Below, piece by piece: positions 61,618 to 64,000 of a stretch of DNA of 64,000 nt. Position 1 is the stretch's first letter; every line of letters starts with the position of its first letter. This stretch comes from Candidatus Pristimantibacillus lignocellulolyticus (GTDB lineage: Bacteria > Bacillota > Bacilli > Paenibacillales > Paenibacillaceae), in the NCBI GenBank assembly GCA_023639215.1, contig CP097899.1, positions 2,047,001 through 2,111,000 on the forward strand, read 5' to 3'. A program made the translations under genes and the position numbers. Below the pieces are notes generated by a model. It was not told the origin of the DNA and made no database searches. It saw only the letters and a program-made list of their open reading frames with translations.

Positions 61618-62511
61618 ATGAAATATAGTACATTCTCAACTTATCACCCTATTATTAATTTCACCTATTTTGTAGCGGTATTGTTATTCAGTATGATTTT
61701 TATGCATCCCATATTTCAAATAATATCGCTTATAGGCGCGTTTGTTTATTCAATCTTATTGAATGGGAAAAAGGCAGTATTATTTAATTTTGTATATATG
61801 TTACCGCTAATGGTAGTGATGGCCATCCTTAACCCAACATTTAACCATCAAGGCGTAACGATCTTATTCTATCTTAATAATGGCAATCCCATCACTTTAG
61901 AGTCGATTCTATACGGGGTTGCTATGGCTTGTATGTTCATAACCGTAATCATCTGGTTCTCTTGTTACAACGCGGTGATGAGCTCGGATAAATTTATCTA
62001 TTTATTTGGTAAAGTCATTCCTGCATGGTCACTTATTTTATCAATGTCTTTAAGATTTGTTCCACGCTATCGTGAACAGATTAAAATAATCTCTAATGCT
62101 CAAAAATGTATCGGAAGAGATATTTCGCAAGGGAATTTGCTGCAAAGAATAAGAAATGGATTAACGATTCTATCGATTATGACGACATGGGCGCTTGAAA
62201 ATGCGATTGAAACAGCAGATTCTATGAAATCGCGCGGATATGGTTTGCCCAATCGAACTAGCTTTTCTATCTATCGTTTTGATCGAAGGGATCAGAAAGT
62301 ATTGGTCATTATGCTGTTGCTTATTGCAATGGTGATGTTCGGGGCAGTGACAGGAGAAAATAGTATTCGTTATTTCCCATCTATTAAATGGAGTGAGATG
62401 ACAGCAAGTAGCGTGATGATATATATATCGTATTCGTTGCTATGCTTCATTCCTGTCCTATTACATATTGCGGAGGAATGGAAATGGAATTATATCGAAT
62501 CAAGGAACTAA
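61618..62511 (+). CDS. ECF transporter transmembrane (T) component
   Basis: A 297-residue EcfT/CbiQ-family membrane protein with about six helices. The two coupling-helix motifs include SMSLRFVPRYREQ and the late Ala-Arg-Gly-like SMKSRGYGLPNRT, which dock the ATPases. Under a cobalamin riboswitch, the importer probably takes up cobalamin or a precursor, or cobalt. The S component that sets specificity is not in the window and may be downstream. The following ATPase gene overlaps by 28 bases. Start ATG has GCGAGGGTATG upstream, a weak site. Confidence 0.85.
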   Translation: MKYSTFSTYHPIINFTYFVAVLLFSMIFMHPIFQIISLIGAFVYSILLNGKKAVLFNFVYMLPLMVVMAILNPTFNHQGVTILFYLNNGNPITLESILYGVAMACMFITVIIWFSCYNAVMSSDKFIYLFGKVIPAWSLILSMSLRFVPRYREQIKIISNAQKCIGRDISQGNLLQRIRNGLTILSIMTTWALENAIETADSMKSRGYGLPNRTSFSIYRFDRRDQKVLVIMLLLIAMVMFGAVTGENSIRYFPSIKWSEMTASSVMIYISYSLLCFIPVLLHIAEEWKWNYIESRN

Positions 62512-64000
62512 ATTTTTCATTCCCTGAAGGAAGTAAACAGATACTAGCGGATATTAATATGAATATCCAAGAAGGTGAATTTATCGTGTTATGTGGACAA
62601 TCTGGATGTGGTAAAAGTACTTTTCTAAGACAGCTGAAACCAGTCCTAACCCCACATGGCAAACGTACTGGTGAAATTTTATATCGAGGCGATGTAATAA
62701 TGGATATTGATCATCGTACTGTTACATCAGAGATCGGGTTTGTACAGCAAAATGTTGAGAATGGCATTGTGACAGATAAAGTATGGCATGAACTTGCTTT
62801 TGGTCTTGAGAGCTTAGGTTATGATCAGTCTACGATCCGCTTGCGTGTAGCGGAAATGGCTAGTTTCTTCGGTATCCAGCATTGGTTTCATAAGGAAGTA
62901 TCTGAATTATCAGGCGGGCAAAAGCAGTTATTGAATCTAGCGTCTATTATGGCAATGCATCCTTCAGTTCTTATATTAGATGAACCAACATCTCAGCTGG
63001 ATCCAATAGCAGCAACAGAGTTCTTAACGACATTAAAGAAAATCAATCAAGAGTTAGGAACAGCTATCGTCATCTCCGAGCATCGATTAGAGGAAGTAAT
63101 GCCTTTAGCAGATCGCATTATAGTAATGGATCAAGGACAAATCATCGTTGATGATACTCCTCGCCAAGGAGGACATCGATTAGCAGCAATGAACCATCCC
63201 ATGTTCGCATCCATGCCAACTCCGATGCAAATACAAACGGTTGTTGAGTCGCAAGCAGAACTATCTATGACTGTAAAGGAAGGTCGTCAGTGGCTAGATC
63301 GTTATGTAGCAACTCGAACTGGTGTTGATGGTAAGCGAGTCTCATTTGTGAAAAGTAATGAAAGTAATGCTCTAATCAATACAGATGAGAGTACTACTCA
63401 ATTGAGTAAGAGCATGAATTCAAGTATGAGACAGATGAATAAGAATGAGAATAAGTATGAGACAAATAAAGGAATTAAGCGCAAAAGATTATTCAGTAAG
63501 GCAAGAGCTGATCAACAGCTTCCAGTTATTCAGTTCCAAGAGGTATGGTTCAAATACGACAAACATGGTTCAGATGTTATTAAGGACCTTTCTTTTTCAG
63601 TTAAGCAAGGTGAGTTTTTCTGTATTGTAGGTGGTAATGGTGCTGGAAAAACATCAACTTTATCACTAATTAGTGGCATTCATATGCCTTACCGAGGCAA
63701 AATTATGCTTAGCGGTAAAGACATTCGCAAATGGAGTGAACGGGACAAGTTCAACAATTATTTAGGAGTATTACCACAAAACCCACAGACGTTGTTTGTA
63801 AAGAAAACAGTTAAAGACGATTTGTATGAAATGTTACAGCAATCTTCATTGACAAAAGAGCAGCAGGAACAGAAGGTTAATGAGATTATTCAATTTGCCC
63901 AGCTAGAGCATTTACTATCTATGCATCCATTTGATCTAAGTGGAGGAGAGCAACAACGTGCTGCACTTGCAAAGGTTCTTTTATTAGAGCCAAAGATTTT
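62484..64000 (+). CDS. Fused double ATPase of ECF transporter (partial, runs off the window)
   Basis: At least 505 residues carrying two complete ABC ATPase halves in one chain. Half one: Walker A CGQSGCGKST near 37-46, signature LSGGQ near 142, Walker B LILDEPTSQLDP. After a low-complexity Ser/Asn/Met/Lys linker (about 290-345), half two has VIQFQEVWFKYD, Walker A GGNGAGKTS near 383 and signature LSGGEQQR near 485; its Walker B begins at the window edge. This replaces separate EcfA1/EcfA2 subunits and is used by some B-vitamin ECF systems. GGAGG sets the ATG at 62484; ATG 62478 is also in frame. The 3' end lies beyond 64000. Confidence 0.88.
   Translation, partial: MELYRIKELNFSFPEGSKQILADINMNIQEGEFIVLCGQSGCGKSTFLRQLKPVLTPHGKRTGEILYRGDVIMDIDHRTVTSEIGFVQQNVENGIVTDKVWHELAFGLESLGYDQSTIRLRVAEMASFFGIQHWFHKEVSELSGGQKQLLNLASIMAMHPSVLILDEPTSQLDPIAATEFLTTLKKINQELGTAIVISEHRLEEVMPLADRIIVMDQGQIIVDDTPRQGGHRLAAMNHPMFASMPTPMQIQTVVESQAELSMTVKEGRQWLDRYVATRTGVDGKRVSFVKSNESNALINTDESTTQLSKSMNSSMRQMNKNENKYETNKGIKRKRLFSKARADQQLPVIQFQEVWFKYDKHGSDVIKDLSFSVKQGEFFCIVGGNGAGKTSTLSLISGIHMPYRGKIMLSGKDIRKWSERDKFNNYLGVLPQNPQTLFVKKTVKDDLYEMLQQSSLTKEQQEQKVNEIIQFAQLEHLLSMHPFDLSGGEQQRAALAKVLLLEPKI

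Overview
The window is 64 kb of low-GC DNA from a spore-forming member of the Bacillota, most likely a Paenibacillus-like genus. The evidence is a cell-surface glycosidase with a triple SLH anchor, a small acid-soluble spore protein gene (sspP) behind a sigma-G-like promoter, strong GGAGG ribosome binding sites, many two-component, AraC, TetR and MerR regulators, a guanidine-I riboswitch and a cobalamin riboswitch. No rRNA, tRNA, CRISPR array, prophage or intact insertion sequence was seen. Most of the window is chromosomal housekeeping and stress genes in short operons closed by clear hairpin terminators.

Layout. 1-4409: 3' part of a GH101 endo-alpha-N-acetylgalactosaminidase. 4.6-11.2 kb: small single genes (MmcQ/YjbR, MBL hydrolase, two DUF1801 proteins), an Rrf2 regulator remnant, a DUF4825 lipoprotein, a YhgE/Pip-like membrane protein with a PadR regulator, and an SDR divergent from a TetR regulator. 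11.3-18.7 kb: a HAD phosphatase, then on the minus strand an alpha-glucoside operon (AraC regulator, binding protein, two permeases, GH31 alpha-glucosidase) with a candidate cre site. 18.9-21.5 kb: AraC/GyrI regulator, then an HxlR-DoxX-dioxygenase cluster resembling catDE in which the dioxygenase is 5'-truncated. 21.6-27.5 kb: a two-component system and a lantibiotic-immunity-type ABC transporter. 27.5-33.8 kb: fold-back repeats, GNAT, SatP, a MerR/CPBP pair, an SDR, and rsgA with a small upstream ORF. 34-38.5 kb: HK-RR-ABC exporter operon on the minus strand, then the guanidine-I riboswitch with an SMR exporter pair. 38.5-43.4 kb: a second repeat family, alkC, the sspP operon, and a TetR-epimerase pair sharing an operator. 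43.4-50 kb: AAA ATPase, an arsenic operon (arsR-acr3-arsC-flavoprotein), and an SDR/acyl-CoA-ligase pair. 50.4-53.5 kb: XRE regulator with a yxlEFG-like ABC system. 53.6-57.5 kb: GbsR regulator divergent from opuAA-AB-AC. 57.6-61.2 kb: ECF sigma factor, its regulator, a VanX-type dipeptidase and two unknown membrane proteins. 61.2-64 kb: cobalamin riboswitch, EcfT and a fused double EcfA that runs off the window.

Most notable is a dispersed fold-back element of about 180-188 bp. It has two near-identical tandem copies after the lantibiotic-immunity transporter and one diverged copy at 42.7 kb. The core is almost invariant. The terminal arms differ between copies but still match each other within each copy, which is covariation expected of a paired structure. 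At both loci the full copies are followed by a 5'-only partial copy. Other observations include a dyad operator over the YhgE/PadR promoter, matching TetR operators at two promoters, an ArsR operator, a 19-bp-spacer MerR promoter driving the CPBP protease, and small genes missed by length cut-offs (sspP and a 53-residue membrane protein after rsgA).
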